From positions 310,001 through 374,000 of the forward strand of contig NC_090120.1 in NCBI RefSeq assembly GCF_023973825.1: a DNA stretch of 64,000 nt, in the 5' to 3' direction. The first letter of the stretch is position 1; every line of letters starts with the position of its first letter. Below the pieces are notes generated by a model. That model was not told where the DNA came from. It made no database searches and saw nothing but the letters and a program-made list of their open reading frames with translations. Below are positions 24,492 through 38,286 of this stretch, piece after piece. A program made the position numbers and the translations under genes. The DNA is from Plasmodium brasilianum. Lineage: Eukaryota; Apicomplexa; Aconoidasida; Haemosporida; Plasmodiidae.

Positions 24492-26173
24492 TTATATGCA
24501 ACAGTGACTGAGAGAATGACATTCTAGATAATAAGAAAAATGATGTAGTCTACTTCTCCGACTAATCTGAAAAGGTTGTTTTATATTCATTGATAATTCT
24601 TGTCTAAATACACTATAATTCTCATCCTTATTCTTCTTTATTCTGAACATTTTTATTTTTAAGCATTATCCAATAGCAGTAAATATGTACATGAAAAATA
24701 TATAACATATATAATATATTTATTTTTTATTTATTATTTATTTAGGAAAGTACATTATTAGTAATAACACAAAGAATTTATATAATAAAATGGATTTTTA
24801 ATTCATTTTATACAATAGGAAAAACGCAAAACATATTCCAACTCATAGAGAAACAAGCAAATATATTCATATAGGAACTGGTACATATATACCATATGGT
24901 TTTACTGAATTTATCGTACGTTTATTTGTAATTACTGCTTTTAATGAATTAACTAGTTTAGTTAATTTCTGTCTGTTTTCTGAACTACTATAATAATGTG
25001 ACTCAATAAGATATCTTACATTATTACCAGTTGTTAAATAAATAAATTTTTTGGTTTCTTTAGTTCGTTGAATTTTAATATGTTTTATCTCCTTTTCCTG
25101 TTCCTCCTTTAGTCCAAATATTTGTCCATGACACACATATAGATCCTCACAATGTTTTTCACCTTCACGTATTGTGAATTTCTAAAAAGATATTTTTTCA
25201 TTGAAAATTTGACTACGATTTCTTCTTTCTAATTTATTAAAAGATTTATGAAATATCTTATCTTATTCATTATCATATACTTGAAATTTCATATCTGAAA
25301 TTTTATCTTTTTCTTAAATTAAACATACTTTTGAAAATTTTCCACTATTATTGTTTCTTTACTTCCGCTATCCGTACTCACTTTTTTATCATCCTCATTT
25401 ATTGGAAATATAGTGCATTATTCGTATCTCTTACCAGGCATTTCATTACGAGTAAAAATATGAAATAACCTCAAAATATCTAATTTTCTATCCTTAAAAT
25501 AGGCAGGTTTTTCAAAGTACATATGTCAATGTTTTCTAAGCTATTTGTGGAATTGTTATCATTATTATTTAACTAAGATAAGAATTAATTGAAACCCTAC
25601 TTTCTATCACAATTCAAATATGTTCACAATATTTATAATCATTACATTACTTCTCAAAACTTATATCATTTTTATATAGTTCATTAATACATCTAATGTG
25701 TCTTTTAATTTTATCATGATATTTAATATCAGAATTTAATTTACATTCGGCATTATTACATAATTAAAATAATAATACAAACGTTTCCCTTCCACCTAAT
25801 AATACAATATAAAATCCTCAATATAATACTAAGAAGAGTACTGAATTGATTCAACACAAACAGGTTTCTTTATTTTTTTAAATTTACTGTCAATTCCTAA
25901 TATAAATTCTTTATGGGATCCACTTTTAGAAAGATTATATATTTCGTAATATAACAAGTATTTGAAACAAAAAACGGAATGTGTACTCTCTTGATTCTCC
26001 GTTTCATATATTTTCTTAAATCTTCTATCAATTTTTTTGCAAAGTACTTTTAATGTGTCATCGCTTATAAATCCAACATTTTCCCCTAAATATTTATCAA
26101 AATCATTTTAAGTTTCCTCTTCATCGTATTCATTATATTTTTTATAGGAAGATAAATCTTTTAAAATATTCCA
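24492..26173 (-). pseudogene. PIR family gene, heavily decayed
   Basis: Exon 2 starts at 26173 after TTTTTAG with WNILKDLSSYKKYNEYDEEE. An in-frame TAA follows, then NVGFISDDTLKVLCKKIDRR and FKYLLYYEIYNLSKSGSHKE, the usual N-terminal PIR layout with its cysteines. After two or more stops and a frame change the middle reads KYHDKIKRHIRCINELYKND, then decays. The C-terminal part is open as 24867-25136 (CEDLYVCHGQIFG, an acidic/lysine stretch, YGIYVPVPI). It leads into a stop-broken membrane segment (VGICFAFFLLYK), after which no clear GT donor is seen. A plausible tail exon continues to 24492 (FRIKKNKDENYSVFRQELSM, ISRRSRLHHFSYYLE). Exon 1 was not resolved. The family is clear from both ends. 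The number of breaks makes this an old pseudogene. Confidence 0.8.
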
Positions 26174-29100
26174 CTAAAAATAATGGGAATACAAATAAAT
26201 AGGTTAGTCTGCTTTTTAACAAAATATATAATGGATATAAATAAAAATAGGACATTTAAAAAAAACTATTAACAGTAACTTTCAATAATAAATTGATTCA
26301 TACCATTTTATCGTTATGTTTTTGCTCTTTTCAGTTTTAATATATAATTATTAAATAAAACAATAGTAAAGGAAAAATTACCATTTATTCACATGCCCTA
26401 TTGTAAATTTTTAAATATATACTAAAATAAAATAGTAAAAATGTTTTTTCAAATAGCCTTTAAGATTAAAATATAACAGTGATATTAATTCAGAATGAAA
26501 TAAAGATTCATAATTGTTTTATTATAAATATATTTTTAGTCAATAATATTAAATTAAAATAGATATTTTATGGAAAAAGTTTCGTAAAAACAATATGTAT
26601 TTAAATTTGTGCTATACAATCTTATTTAATTATATTTAGTTTTTAGAATACATTATATTGTAATATCTGTAATAACATTTTTATTTATATTCTTGTCCCA
26701 TTAATATATTTTTTATAGGTAAACCTTAATTTAATAACTTTTTTATCATTTGGAAAAATTATTTGATTTTTATCTTTATAGATATAATATTACATTTAAT
26801 TTGTATATCTCCTTTGAAAAGCTAGAAGCACTTATATATTTGTTATTATTGTTAATATAATACATATTATTAAAATTAAAACTCATATAAATGTCAAGAT
26901 ATGATTTTTAAATGTAAATATAATATTTTAAAATAAAAATATTTTTTATTATAATTATTTAATTAAATATTTCTTTGGATCTTATAATTACAGATTACTT
27001 TCATTTATCCTTGTCCATATTAGATTAATAAACGATTAAGAATGCATTTTACTTTAATTTGTATACACCTATATAAGGTAACACACAGTTTTTTTTTTTT
27101 TTTTTTTTTGATAATATGCATTTTTTTTATATATATATAACCTTCAACAATTTGTAATATATTCAAAAGTTATTATTATAAGGTTTTATATTTTAAATTC
27201 TTTAAATAATCCTACAATAATATTTGTAGTTGAATATTATCATATTACTGTTAAAAAATTGTTCAGCTAATGAAACTATATTGAATAGGTGTTACGATTA
27301 TATATATGTTCACTGGAATTAAACTATATTAAAATAAAACTTTTATTTAAAAGTTATATATCTCTATTTATAATAATATAACTTAAGTATTATTAATCGT
27401 TTTCCAAATACTTCAGTTTAACACAACGTATTTAAATGTACGTAATTTCTAAAATTTATTCTTAATTTCATCCATATTAATTTTCTCCACTGTGGTCACT
27501 ATATAAAATATTCATATTACTTTTTTGAGTTTTTATTTATATTATATTATTATTTTTATTCATAATATTAATCGTTTTCCAACAATATATTTTTATTATA
27601 CTTCCTTCATCTTAAGTAATAATATGTATATTTACATTATCCTAAATGAAAGAATTTTATATCTTTCTGAATATATACATTATAACCTAAACAATTTCAT
27701 TAGTCAAATTTACTCCATTTCATGGGTTTTCTTCTCGTAAGTATATATTTTTAATGGATAAACATATTAAATTAGCGCTTAAATATTTTTCCTAATATTT
27801 CAAATTTTTTATATATCATCTGTGTAACTTTATCTTTTGGCAATTATATTTTGCCTATATTACATTGTATATTTATAATTTTTCTCAAACAAATTACCCC
27901 TTAAAAGACGTTCTCACAAATTGATAAAAGTTTTGTAATTTGAAAAAATAATTTTATTATAGAAAATTTATAATTTTCAAATCATAATTTTAAAAATATA
28001 ATATGTGTAATATAATAAAACTAAATAACATATATAATATAATAAAGTTACTGGAAAAAAATTACTCATTTTATTATAATGCACTCTAGATGAGTTTTCC
28101 GTTAAATAAGAAAACCTATTTTGTTAAATAAATACATACTATTTTAATAAAAGTGCCAATACCAATTATTTGTATATTCACTTACAATATATCATATAAT
28201 CTGGCATTACATTCCCACTAGAAGATGTTTTAAATAATAATTAACGATTTAATATTTCGTTAATAATGCTTACATTTGATATTTATGATAGGTTCATTAT
28301 TATAATTTTACCTTATATTTTTTTTAATTTTTCGAGTATTATAGTTTTTTAAAATATAATATTATCCTAAATTGAAAAACCTTCAAAAAATAATGCATAA
28401 TTTCTATGAATTTTTTTTACTCACCGAATTAAATAAAAATATTAGTGCATTATATATATTAATAATTTTCATAGATTTTTTAATATAATAAAAAAATTAT
28501 TTCATATTTCATGGAAATGTATAATTACGCATGCACAGTAACTAATATCATAAATAAAATTATTTTACTTAATATATTATTAAGATTCATAAAAATATAT
28601 TAACTTCATAAATTATATTTTCTCAATTTCCATCCAGGATGCATAAAATAGATAAAAGAAGATAATTAATTCTATATAAAGTCTTTCATTTACACAATTT
28701 TTATCTGAGATGTGATGAATATTATTAATTATTAATAACAATAATTAATTTAATTTATTTTTTATATTTTCCTTATTTAAAAATTCATTTTCATGTATAC
28801 ATAAATAAGTTATTAAAATATTTAATATACAATTGAAAATGCATTAGAACTTACGTGCCAACTAAACAGACATTACGACAGGAATTTTTAATACTGTTAT
28901 AAAATGTATTTAAAAATATTTTTAAAAAAATAAATAGTTTAAATTAAATAAAAAAAATATACATTTCTTTGTAAAAACGTATTTTATTTTATATATTTCA
29001 CTATATAAAGAAATAAAATATATACTATAGAACTAACAAAAAAAAGATACAACTGATTTTCTAATATGATACATATTGTTCGCTATTAAAAATAAATAAA

Positions 29101-30890
29101 ATAGAGTAATTTAAACATAAGTTTTATTACTCATTAAAAAGGAGTTATGTAAAATATAATTGTTTCTGTTACAATAACTCATATTTATGATATTTTACCA
29201 CATAAATTCATACATACATTATAAGCATAATATTAAATATTTTAATAGAACATTGTGCTATTTAATATTAACTAAAATGGGAGAAATAATAACCTTATTT
29301 TATATAACGTTTTATTATTATGAATATAAATTTTCTAATTCACAATTATATATGTTTTGTGTTTCACTTTTAGTAACATATACACCTGTATATAAATTAT
29401 TGAAAAATATAAACACTTTAATTTCCAAAATATGAGATTATAAATGTATATAACTTCTATAGATAAAAAAAAATACTAAATATAAATTTCATTCCTATAT
29501 GAATTTAATGAGAAACAATTTTGTTATACTATATGTAACCACCTAAAGTACTCATATATGAATTGCATGCAAAATGTTATATTTATTTCTTTTTTAGCTG
29601 AACCACTTATGGATATGTAGTATATATATACTCAATTCAATTATAAAGTATCAAATTCACAATAACTAAATGAAATTTTATTGAATAAAACATAATTTAT
29701 ATCAATTTACATTTATTATTCTTTATTATATATAGAAATTAGCATTATTAGTGATGAAATATTGATAGTTAGTAACTTATATTTTGCGTAGTTTAAAATA
29801 CATCTAAGACACTATAATTTCTATTTTTAGCACATGTATAGTAAGTTTTCTTAATGACGAAAATGTAAAAATAAATATTTATTTGATTATACAAAATATA
29901 TATATTTATTTTTCTTCCACTTATTGATCATTTAACCTTTACTTATTTATAATTCACGTTGAGAAAATTATTGTTAATATAAAACAAAAAGGAAGATATT
30001 AATATAATGACCAATACTAACCTGAGAACCTCATATTTTTTGTACATACACTTATAAAAAAAAAAAGTAAAGATAAAACTATAAGAAATATTTATAACAT
30101 TTCATTATGATTTATATCTACGTAATTCCTATAAACACAAATTAAGAGAACATTTAAAGTAAAATAATAAATAGACACATCTCTCATTTACTGTAAGCAT
30201 TTATAATGATCATAATTAATTGTGAGCTATTAATGATTCATTCTTAGAAAGAAAATAACTTTATGACTTAGTTATAATTTCATATATAAATCATTAAAAA
30301 ACATAAATAAATATTATAAAATTTTTTGAAGAATATATGTATTATAATATATTTATCTAAATAACATTTAAAATAAATATTAGTTAAATTTTATTCTTAC
30401 AAAAACAAAAAATAAATACGCTCTTATCTTTATTTTATATGCAAAAAAAGACATTCACAATTAATTTAAAACAAAATAAACATTTTTTCTAATTATATCA
30501 CACAATAATCACTTGGAACTAAAAAAAATTTTTAAAAATGATAACAAAAGAAGCTCTCATTTTCAGGTAACACCATGAATGTTCCAACTAATATAATAAA
30601 ATAATACTTAACCCTTTTATGTTATTTTTATGTATAACATGCATATTTATTTCAAACGTTTTTAAATATACATATGTACATTATAATGAACTATTAAATT
30701 ACATTCGATCATTTCTTTTAAATTCAAAATCTAAAAAGCAAAACAGTAAAACTCATTAAGGAATAATAATTCATACTTTTGTATTTTATACCAAGACAAT
30801 TAAATATATGTAAGTGGTATTATAAATACAAGGTAATTCAATATTCATTTATTATTTTGTAATATCTTAATGATACTAGTGACCTTCATT
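26174..30890. other. A/T-rich spacer, no supported gene
   Basis: About 4.7 kb. There is a poly(T) run at about 27091-27109. Plus-strand frames at 27525-27740 and 29187-29435 are tyrosine/isoleucine-rich, as expected by chance in this composition. I see no family relic. Confidence 0.5.
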
Positions 30891-31783
30891 TTACATATTA
30901 AAAGTTCTTTTTATGAAATATCTTAACTCTAGATTACAAATTTTAGGATTATTTTCCTTTATTATATACAATTTTACAATTTTCATCAAAATATAAAACA
31001 AGCCTAATATATATAAGACAGACATTGTTCCATTAAATGCAGAATTTTTTGGTATATGAATTTCTAATAGTGCATGATTATCTTTCCAATTGTCTTTTGT
31101 TGCTCTTCGAACGAAATAAAACGAAATTGACATTCCTTCCAATAAAAGTACTATGATTTGACTAAGTACAGAAGTAATATTTCCAATAATCATAAAGTAT
31201 GTAGTCCTTTTATTAATATTTATGTTATTTCTAATTTTATCTAAGGAATTTAATAGATTTATTATTTTTTTTCAAAATATGAATACACACTATTAAGTGC
31301 ATATGACTTCGTTTTCTTATTTGCTTTATTTTATTTCTTTATTTTTGATGAACATTCCTTTAATTTTTTATTTTCTCATACATTGGCTTCTTTATTCTTA
31401 GATATATCTTTTTTCTCATCCAATAATTTATTATTCACCTTATTATATGACATATATTTACTTAATTTTACAACCACTGAATCCTCAGCTAATAGCATAT
31501 TATATATTCAAGCTAAATGACAACCCAACTTATAGCTCATATTTAAAGATTTACCATAGCTACTCTAAAAATGAAAAACGTAAAATTTTATTACTTACAA
31601 CTATATATATGTCAATACTAAGAAAATATTATTTTTAAAAATAAAATATGAAACAGAAAAAAAAAAAGACAAAAAAAATATGAAATATTATTATGATACC
31701 AAATTATTATTATAATGACATACTCAAATAAAAAGGATAAATGTAAGGGTTTTAATAAAAATAAGGGAATTAAATTATTCCAT
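30891..31783 (-). pseudogene. Exported-type membrane protein, pseudogene (fam-like two-exon layout)
   Basis: Exon 1 (31700-31783, 28 codons) starts ATG GAA then TAA. It continues FNSLIFIKTLTFILFI, TGA, VCHYNNNL and a GTATCA donor: a fam-type signal exon with two stops. Exon 2 starts at 31564 after TTTTTAG with SSYGKSLNMSYKLGCHLA, then a stop. MLLAEDS follows, resembling a PEXEL motif whose arginine is lost. A lysine-rich stretch has two more stops and ends SVYSYFEKK. After a frame change it reads NSLDKIRNN and NKRTTY, then the open tail 30891-31193. That tail has a hydrophobic segment (IIGNITSVLSQIIVLLLEGM), the stretch KDNWKDNHALLEIHIPKNSA, a second segment (MSVLYILGLFYILMKIVKLY) and a basic end. 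Layout is like fam-l/fam-m, but the C-terminal half is unlike the other copies here. The subfamily is unnamed. Confidence 0.72.
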
Positions 31784-32389
31784 CAATGTGTATATCTCTA
31801 ATTCTATTATATATTACCTAATAAAAATGCTAACTATATTTTAAATACTAAAAATAATATAAGATAATATTAATATTACTATTACTGTTTTATTTTTTTA
31901 TATTAGATGTAATAAATTAAAAATATGTAGAAATAGTTCATATTAAATATTACAAATATAGAAAAAATTAAAAATCGATTTAGAACAATTTCTATATAGA
32001 CATATAATAAAAACAAAAGATTTATATAAAAAATAAAAATGAAACCAAAAGATAGTAGTTTAAAACATTTGATTTAATTTTTTTTATAGTAAATCAATGT
32101 AAACTACTTCTTTATTAATCATTAAAAGAAAAAAAAAAAGAATATTATAAAAAAAAAATATAAAATTATTCATAACATAATAACAAAAATTAATTAAACA
32201 CCCATAAAATTTTTTTACTTACTTAAAAGGCCATATGATTTGTGCAAAATGTATACTAATATATACTCAGGAGTTAAATATAAATTTTATTGTTATTCAC
32301 AAGTAATAGTTTTAATTTTATATATATTTCTTAAAACCATTTGATATATAATTAAATGTTATTACATACATTAATGATAAAAATAACAA

Positions 32390-33088
32390 ATAAAAATTTG
32401 AAATTGAGAAAAACATTTTTTATTATATAAAATATATAGTAGCATCTGACTAAAAAATCATGTGTTCTTTTATAAACTATTATACAATAATAAATTAAAA
32501 AAATTTTAGTTACTAAAAAATCTATGAACTCTAAGAGTATCTTTTAAAGTAATATAAGAGTAACAATTATATTGCTGTATAATACTTTTACATCATTATA
32601 ATTTGTACCTATAAAAGAATAAAATTTATGACAATTTAATGAAAATTTTAAAATTCCATAAATTCTATATTTTTTATTCGTTTCAAAAATGAAAACATGA
32701 TATGAGAAAAATATTAATATAATTAAAAAATGAAGACAAAATTGAATTAAGTAAAAAACTGTTGTATGGAATCCAACAATTTCGGAAATTTTTAAAGCCA
32801 TATAATATTACAAATAAAAGTACACAACGCAATATATATTTAACACATATAAAGCATTGATAAAAAAAAATTCAGGAATATAGGAGATTAATTAATATTT
32901 CCTTTTAAAAATTGTACAAAATATTCATAATATAATATTTTTTACAAATGTATTCTATTATAAATGTATATCTAAGAAGAAACATAAACAATTAATATTT
33001 ATATATAATGTAAAAAATGTTCATAATAAGAAAATTATTCCACATCCTATCAAATTTACTCTTTAAAAATTTATAATAGAGGGAATAA
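32390..33088 (+). repeat. Diverged intergenic duplicate, copy B (partner 230-905)
   Basis: It is collinear with 230-905 over at least six anchors, in the same orientation. It lies about 0.6 kb upstream of the 31783 pseudogene start, whereas copy A lies about 1.7 kb downstream of a PIR. The two copies therefore have different gene neighbours. Confidence 0.75.
32544..32801 (-). CDS. Small hydrophobic hypothetical ORF, partly preserved in the duplicate at ~480-605
   Basis: An 85-codon frame, MALKISEIVGFHTTVFYLIQ onward, then FCLHFLIILIFFSYHVFIF and a more polar second half. The copy-A counterpart on the minus strand reads FHATFLYLICFCLCF in one frame and then needs a one-base shift to continue. 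The first 40 codons therefore align between copies and the rest does not. It could be a signal-type first exon of a lost gene, or simply noncoding DNA. There is no recognised family. Confidence 0.25.
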   Translation of the reverse strand: MALKISEIVGFHTTVFYLIQFCLHFLIILIFFSYHVFIFETNKKYRIYGILKFSLNCHKFYSFIGTNYNDVKVLYSNIIVTLILL

Positions 33089-33633
33089 TGATTAAAATTT
33101 TATTATATAAAAATAATATAATCGTTTATCATAAAAATAAATAAAAAAAATAATTATTACAATTAAAATAATATTTTTTAATTATACTGGATTGATTCAC
33201 ATACACTGATATAATTATATTTTTATTCTTTTACACCACATGTATATACTGTAACATATATGACACCTGTTTGGTATTATTTTTGTGCTTTTATAAATTC
33301 ATCGACATATACATTAACTAATTAAAAAAAAAATTTACATAAAAAAATATGTTAATATATATATATTGATAAAAACAAAAATTAGTTAATATCCCATATA
33401 ATAAAAAAAATTACAAAAATATAAAAGATTTATTTAAAAATATTAAGTTTAACAGTTAATTATTTAATATACTCAAGCAACTTTCTGAATGTGCATTTTT
33501 CTTAAATTTTTTTATTCTTTCTCCCTTCTACTTAACAGAAGTTATTACTAAACTATTTGTTTATTTTTCATAGAATAAAAATACAAATTTTATTTTTGTT
33601 ATAATTTCATTATATTATAGATAATTAAGTGAA

Positions 33634-33800
33634 TTTTATAAAATAGAATTAAATCAACAATTACATAAGCGTAATAATAAAATAATATATGCATGTATCT
33701 CTTTATTCATTGAAAAGGTATAATAATTAACAAAATAGGCAATTCTCTATACAAAAAGGTTACTAAAACTTAAATTACATTCATAAATGAACAGTATTCC
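33634..33800 (+). repeat. Recurring intergenic block, copy 3 of 4
   Basis: GAATTTTATAAAATAGAATT then AAATCAACAATTACATAAGC is the closest match to copy 1 (19850). The core also matches GTAGAATTAAATCAAAAGTT near 49291. It lies about 1.9 kb upstream of the pseudogene starting at 31783, farther than the other three copies from their genes. Confidence 0.65.
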
Positions 33801-35133
33801 TAAGAAAGTACCTTAAGTCCGACAGTGAATAATAAATTTGTATTTATAAATTATCTATAAAAAAAAGAATTCATTTTTTTTTATTTTTCCTTTTTTTAAA
33901 AATTAATCATTATAAATATGTATGAAATTGTAATTTCAATATAAACTATATGTATTTTTGTATATTCTTCTAATAATATTAAATCACCACTTACCATATT
34001 TATAAACAACCTTAAAAGTTAGAACCAACCTATAAATATATACCTAATTATTGTGAAGCGATTAAAGGAAATATGTATTTATTTTAATTACTTCTAATGT
34101 TAAATTGGATTTTTACCGGCATAAATCATATTATAAAATTACAATTACGATAGTGTAGAAGATGATTTTTACATATTATTAATTGATATGTCACTAAGGT
34201 TAATCAATTAATTAATTAATTAGTTAATTAATGTATTTTTTGAATCAAATAAAAAATAAAAACATCATATATTTATTTATAAACCTTCAACTTAATATAT
34301 ATTTAATTTTTTCAAAATTGAATTAGCAATAAAATTAGGTAGAAAAATTTTATACTACATAGTTTTAACACTTCACATTATTGTAAAAATTTATAAATCT
34401 CAAGTTAGTGCGCAATTATTGAACTATCCATAATTAGAAGGATTGTTGTATTATTATATATTTAATATTTTAAATATGTTCTATTTATGAAAAATCGAAA
34501 TTTTCCTAAAATGTTATTTACATTTAAAACATTATATAATATATTTCACATAAAATATATCTTATAGAATAAATATTAAGCTTTTAAGTAAATATATATG
34601 TATATATGTATAAATTCAGCAAAATCCATTCATTTCTATACATTTTTTACAAAAAAAAGACTCAATTACATTTAATTTAAATATAATTATGCGTTTTTTT
34701 AATTTCATCCACAAATAACAATTTTAAACTAGAACAAGATATAACACAAAAAGAAGCACTTTTTAATGAAAATGTAAACTAACACAAAAATTCAATGATA
34801 TATGAATTCTGCTAATGTATATGAATTCTAAAGCAAAAACAAATATCTTTTGTACAAATCTATTTAAATATACGTAGGCCAATTATATTAACTTATTCAA
34901 ATTTAATTCTTTAATATACATATTATAAAATATTAAAATAATAAAATTCGTAATAATAGAAGGAAAATAATTTTTTAATGTTGTGTTTCAAAACCATTAA
35001 GCATAAGCAAGGACATTCATAACATTTAAGAAATCTTATCTATATTTATTAAGTAAAACATTAATAATATTACAGGTATTACTTGATGTTAAAGATTTAT
35101 TTGCCGAAACAAAGTCATACAGAAATACTCCTT

Positions 35134-35996
35134 TTATTCAGTCATCACCTTAATTTTTTTATATTTTTCATTATTTTTTAAGATCTTAGGAATAGTTATT
35201 ACTATAATGACAGCTAATATAATAATTAATATGACAAATGATATTAGAAAAAAATGATATTTTGCTTTACCTAAACATTCTTCTACAACATTCCACGCAC
35301 TGTCCAAACCTAATTGAGTTTTCAGAAAATTACCTGCAGTTTGCAAATATCCCTGTCCTTGTAATATGGGTAATCCTATTCCCAACAACAAAAAAAGGAA
35401 AAATAACGCAACTACAACTCCGTAATTTCTAAATTTTATTTTTTTTAAAGCTATATCACGAACTCTCCTATTTTGTTCAATAAAATCATCATAATCCTTT
35501 TTTTTTATCCATTTCTTTTCATAATGGAAATATTTTCCATCAAACATTCCATTATTACAATCAATAAATTCTGTATAGTATTTCGCCTTATTCAATAAAT
35601 TTCTATTAGTTGGCTTATTTTTTCCTATAGAAACTCTTTCACTATTAGATATACCACTTTTTAACTCTACAATATTTGAATCCATACCATATTTACATTT
35701 TGCTAGTAATCTATAATTTCTTGTATTTAATTTTATAAAAAAGTCGTAGTTTTCAATCAAAATTGTATTAATCTTATTCTAAAAAAAAAATTTTTATATT
35801 TTTGATACTTAAAAGAATAATATATATAATGGTAATAAACAGTAATAATAAAAATAAAACACTAATAATATAAACAATACAAATATATTTATGATTAATT
35901 ATATCGTACTACATCATTGTTAAGACGACATATCCATATTAAAAGGACAAATACATAAATTTTAATAAATAATATTATCCTAATTTTTTGTTCCAT
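35134..35996 (-). CDS. fam-m-type exported protein, intact
   Basis: This is the only complete family gene in the window. Exon 1 is 35910-35996 (29 codons: MEQKIRIILFIKIYVFVLLI, then WICRLNNDV, with GTACGA donor). The intron is 131 bases. Exon 2 is 35134-35778 after TTTTTTAG. The product is 243 residues, near the family's usual length. Order: recessed signal anchor (residues 5-22); NTRNYRLLAKC at about residues 48-58, a PEXEL-like motif with K in place of E/Q/D; a polar stretch with NRNLLNKAKYYTE and NNGMFDGKYFHYEKKWIKKK; membrane segment 1 (VVVALFFLFLLLGIGLPIL, about 146-164); an amphipathic loop; membrane segment 2 (FFLISFVILIIILAVIIVI); and a basic tail ending KKIKVMTE. By family it should be exported into the red cell and sit in a membrane with a loop exposed; that is inference. 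The fam-m versus fam-l name is from memory of family sequence style. No break was seen. Confidence 0.88.
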
Positions 35997-38286
35997 GTTA
36001 GAGACTTTTATTACTATAATATATTCAGGAATAAAAAAAATATCAAAAACATAATATTTGTTTAATAATAAAAGACACTAATGTTGTTTTTAAAATATTT
36101 CTTTATTGTTGCTGTTTAAATATTTAATGAAATTTATGAAACTATAAGGCATATATCAACATCCATAGAAACGAATAAATGTTAAGTGTATAATATAATT
36201 TCTGTGTTAATTTTGTATTAATGTTGTTTAAAAAAAAAATCTAAATTTTATGAAAATTATATAATTTGAATACATTCATGAAATTCATAGTATGTGATAT
36301 AATTACTTAATGTAGTGCACTAATTAAATAATTTTTATATTAATCTTTTTGATAATAAAGTAAGAAAAAAATATGCTGTTTTTTATTTTATGGAAATATT
36401 GCATATATATACAATATGGAACGTATAGAATATATAAATAATACATTCCCTTATATATTATGACAGTAACTATCAATTTTAAAGATGTTATATGATTAAT
36501 ACTTTTATTTTAATAAATATTATATATTAGAACTTGTTATTATTCATAAATTTATTAATAATTATAACAATGCGATAATAGTAATAAGTGAGAAAAATAA
36601 AATTTTGTATTACATTAATTATACTACATGCTTTATTTGCTATTTAAGCATATAGCACCTTTTATATTATATAATATATTTAAAATGTTGAAATTTCATT
36701 GTAGTATATAATATATGAAGAAAAATAATTTTAAAAGCAATTAAGGAATAATTTTTTATTTTTGTAAAATAATTTGTGTAAATTGTAATTTTTAATTTAA
36801 TTTATATTCATTGTTCTAAATGAAAAGTTTAAAAATACAACTTGTTTTTTCTTTTTTTCATTAAACATATATATTTAGCAGAAATATTAATATAGAAAAA
36901 AAAAAAGAAAAAAAAAGTAGATTAAAGGTAAAATTGGCATAGAAATATGGCATGCAATATCATTAATTTAAAAATCCATCAACTGAAATAAATTTACAAA
37001 TGTTATACAATATATAATATGCACATAAAATATTAGAAAGAATAACAATATAATCCACTATTATATATTATTTGATAATTTTTCTATTTATAGTTTTAGG
37101 ACGCATGTATTATTTTTTATATATTTTTTTAAAATACATAATGCTAAAAACATATTTTAAAGGTTCTTCATAATAAATCAACATAAAAATAAAAAAAACT
37201 ATAAATCATTAAAAATATTTTTAACAAAAAAAAAATATATCCATATATTTCTATTCTTTATTCATTGTAGGAATGATAATGCTAAATATAGGAATATTAT
37301 CTTCAAAAATAATATAGCAATAATCTGAAATATAAGTTTATATTACTGTTTTAAAAAAGTGTTAATTTCAAAAAATAAAATTAATAAATTAAAAATAAGA
37401 AAAACTTATATAAGTTTCAAATACTCTTTCTAAATTATAAAAAAAACAAAATTTTTTAATTTAACATTACTATAATTTTATTGTTTCAATGTATATATTA
37501 TTTTCGGCACTGCTTTCATCACGGTTCTTGTTTAGTATCTACTTCGTTTTAAAACAATTTAATTGTCTCACTTTCTTACATTCATTGTTTCCATATAAAA
37601 TATAATAAAACATATTTTAACAATTTAAAATAATCCAGTAATAACTTATTATATTAATAAAATAAAATAAGTTCAGTGTATAATAAAATCGTCCTAGGCC
37701 ATTACTAATAAATGGGATCTATCAGTTTTAGAGTCATTTGCTTATTCTAAACATTAATCTGATTTATATTTTTAAAAAATAAATCTTTATTTATCTAAAC
37801 TATTTGTGTTTTTACTAATTTTGCATGACATAAAGAAATATCTTAATTTCTATATAAAATAATTAATTTTATCCTTACTAATAATCTATACCATAAGTTA
37901 ATTATCTTATTATATATGTATATATATATATAAACAAATACATATAATATACATGTAACTAAGAGTTATCCCATTTTTAACTTATTAGAAAAAAATTTTA
38001 AGTATATTGCGTAGTATTTATACATACATGTACATACATATATACAAGAATAAAATTAGGAATAACACTCCAGTACATGAACATATAGCTAATGTTTCTG
38101 TCATTAAGGAAAAAAAAATTTACGTTTTAGCCTTTCCATTAATTTTGTATTATCTTAATTCAATTCAATTCAGTATAGTATAATTATTTTTGTTTTATTT
38201 TTTTCATCATCGTTGATATAGTAAAATGCTTCATTTCTACCTATTACGAATAAAGAAAGAGTTTATTCTAAATATTATATTTAAAA
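35997..38286. other. Spacer between the fam-m gene and the plasmepsin pseudogene
   Basis: About 2.3 kb shared by two divergently oriented genes. About 36418-36500 loosely matches the upstream block near 10636. There is a poly(A)-rich tract near 36896-36915. No gene was recognised. Confidence 0.5.

Larger units (their letters stand above)
31784..35133. other. Spacer holding the second copy of the duplicated block and a recurring upstream block
   Basis: About 3.3 kb with no confident gene. It holds repeat copy B (32390-33088) with its hydrophobic minus-strand ORF, and block copy 3 at about 33634-33800. A short TTAA/TAAT tract lies at 34203-34230. Confidence 0.5.

Noticed and set aside
27525..27740. 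71-codon plus-strand frame
   Set aside because: Tyrosine/isoleucine-rich frame typical of A/T-rich spacer.
29187..29435. 82-codon plus-strand frame
   Set aside because: No motif; composition as expected by chance.
35238..35432. Plus-strand frame within the fam-m gene
   Set aside because: Antisense shadow of the intact fam-m exon 2.
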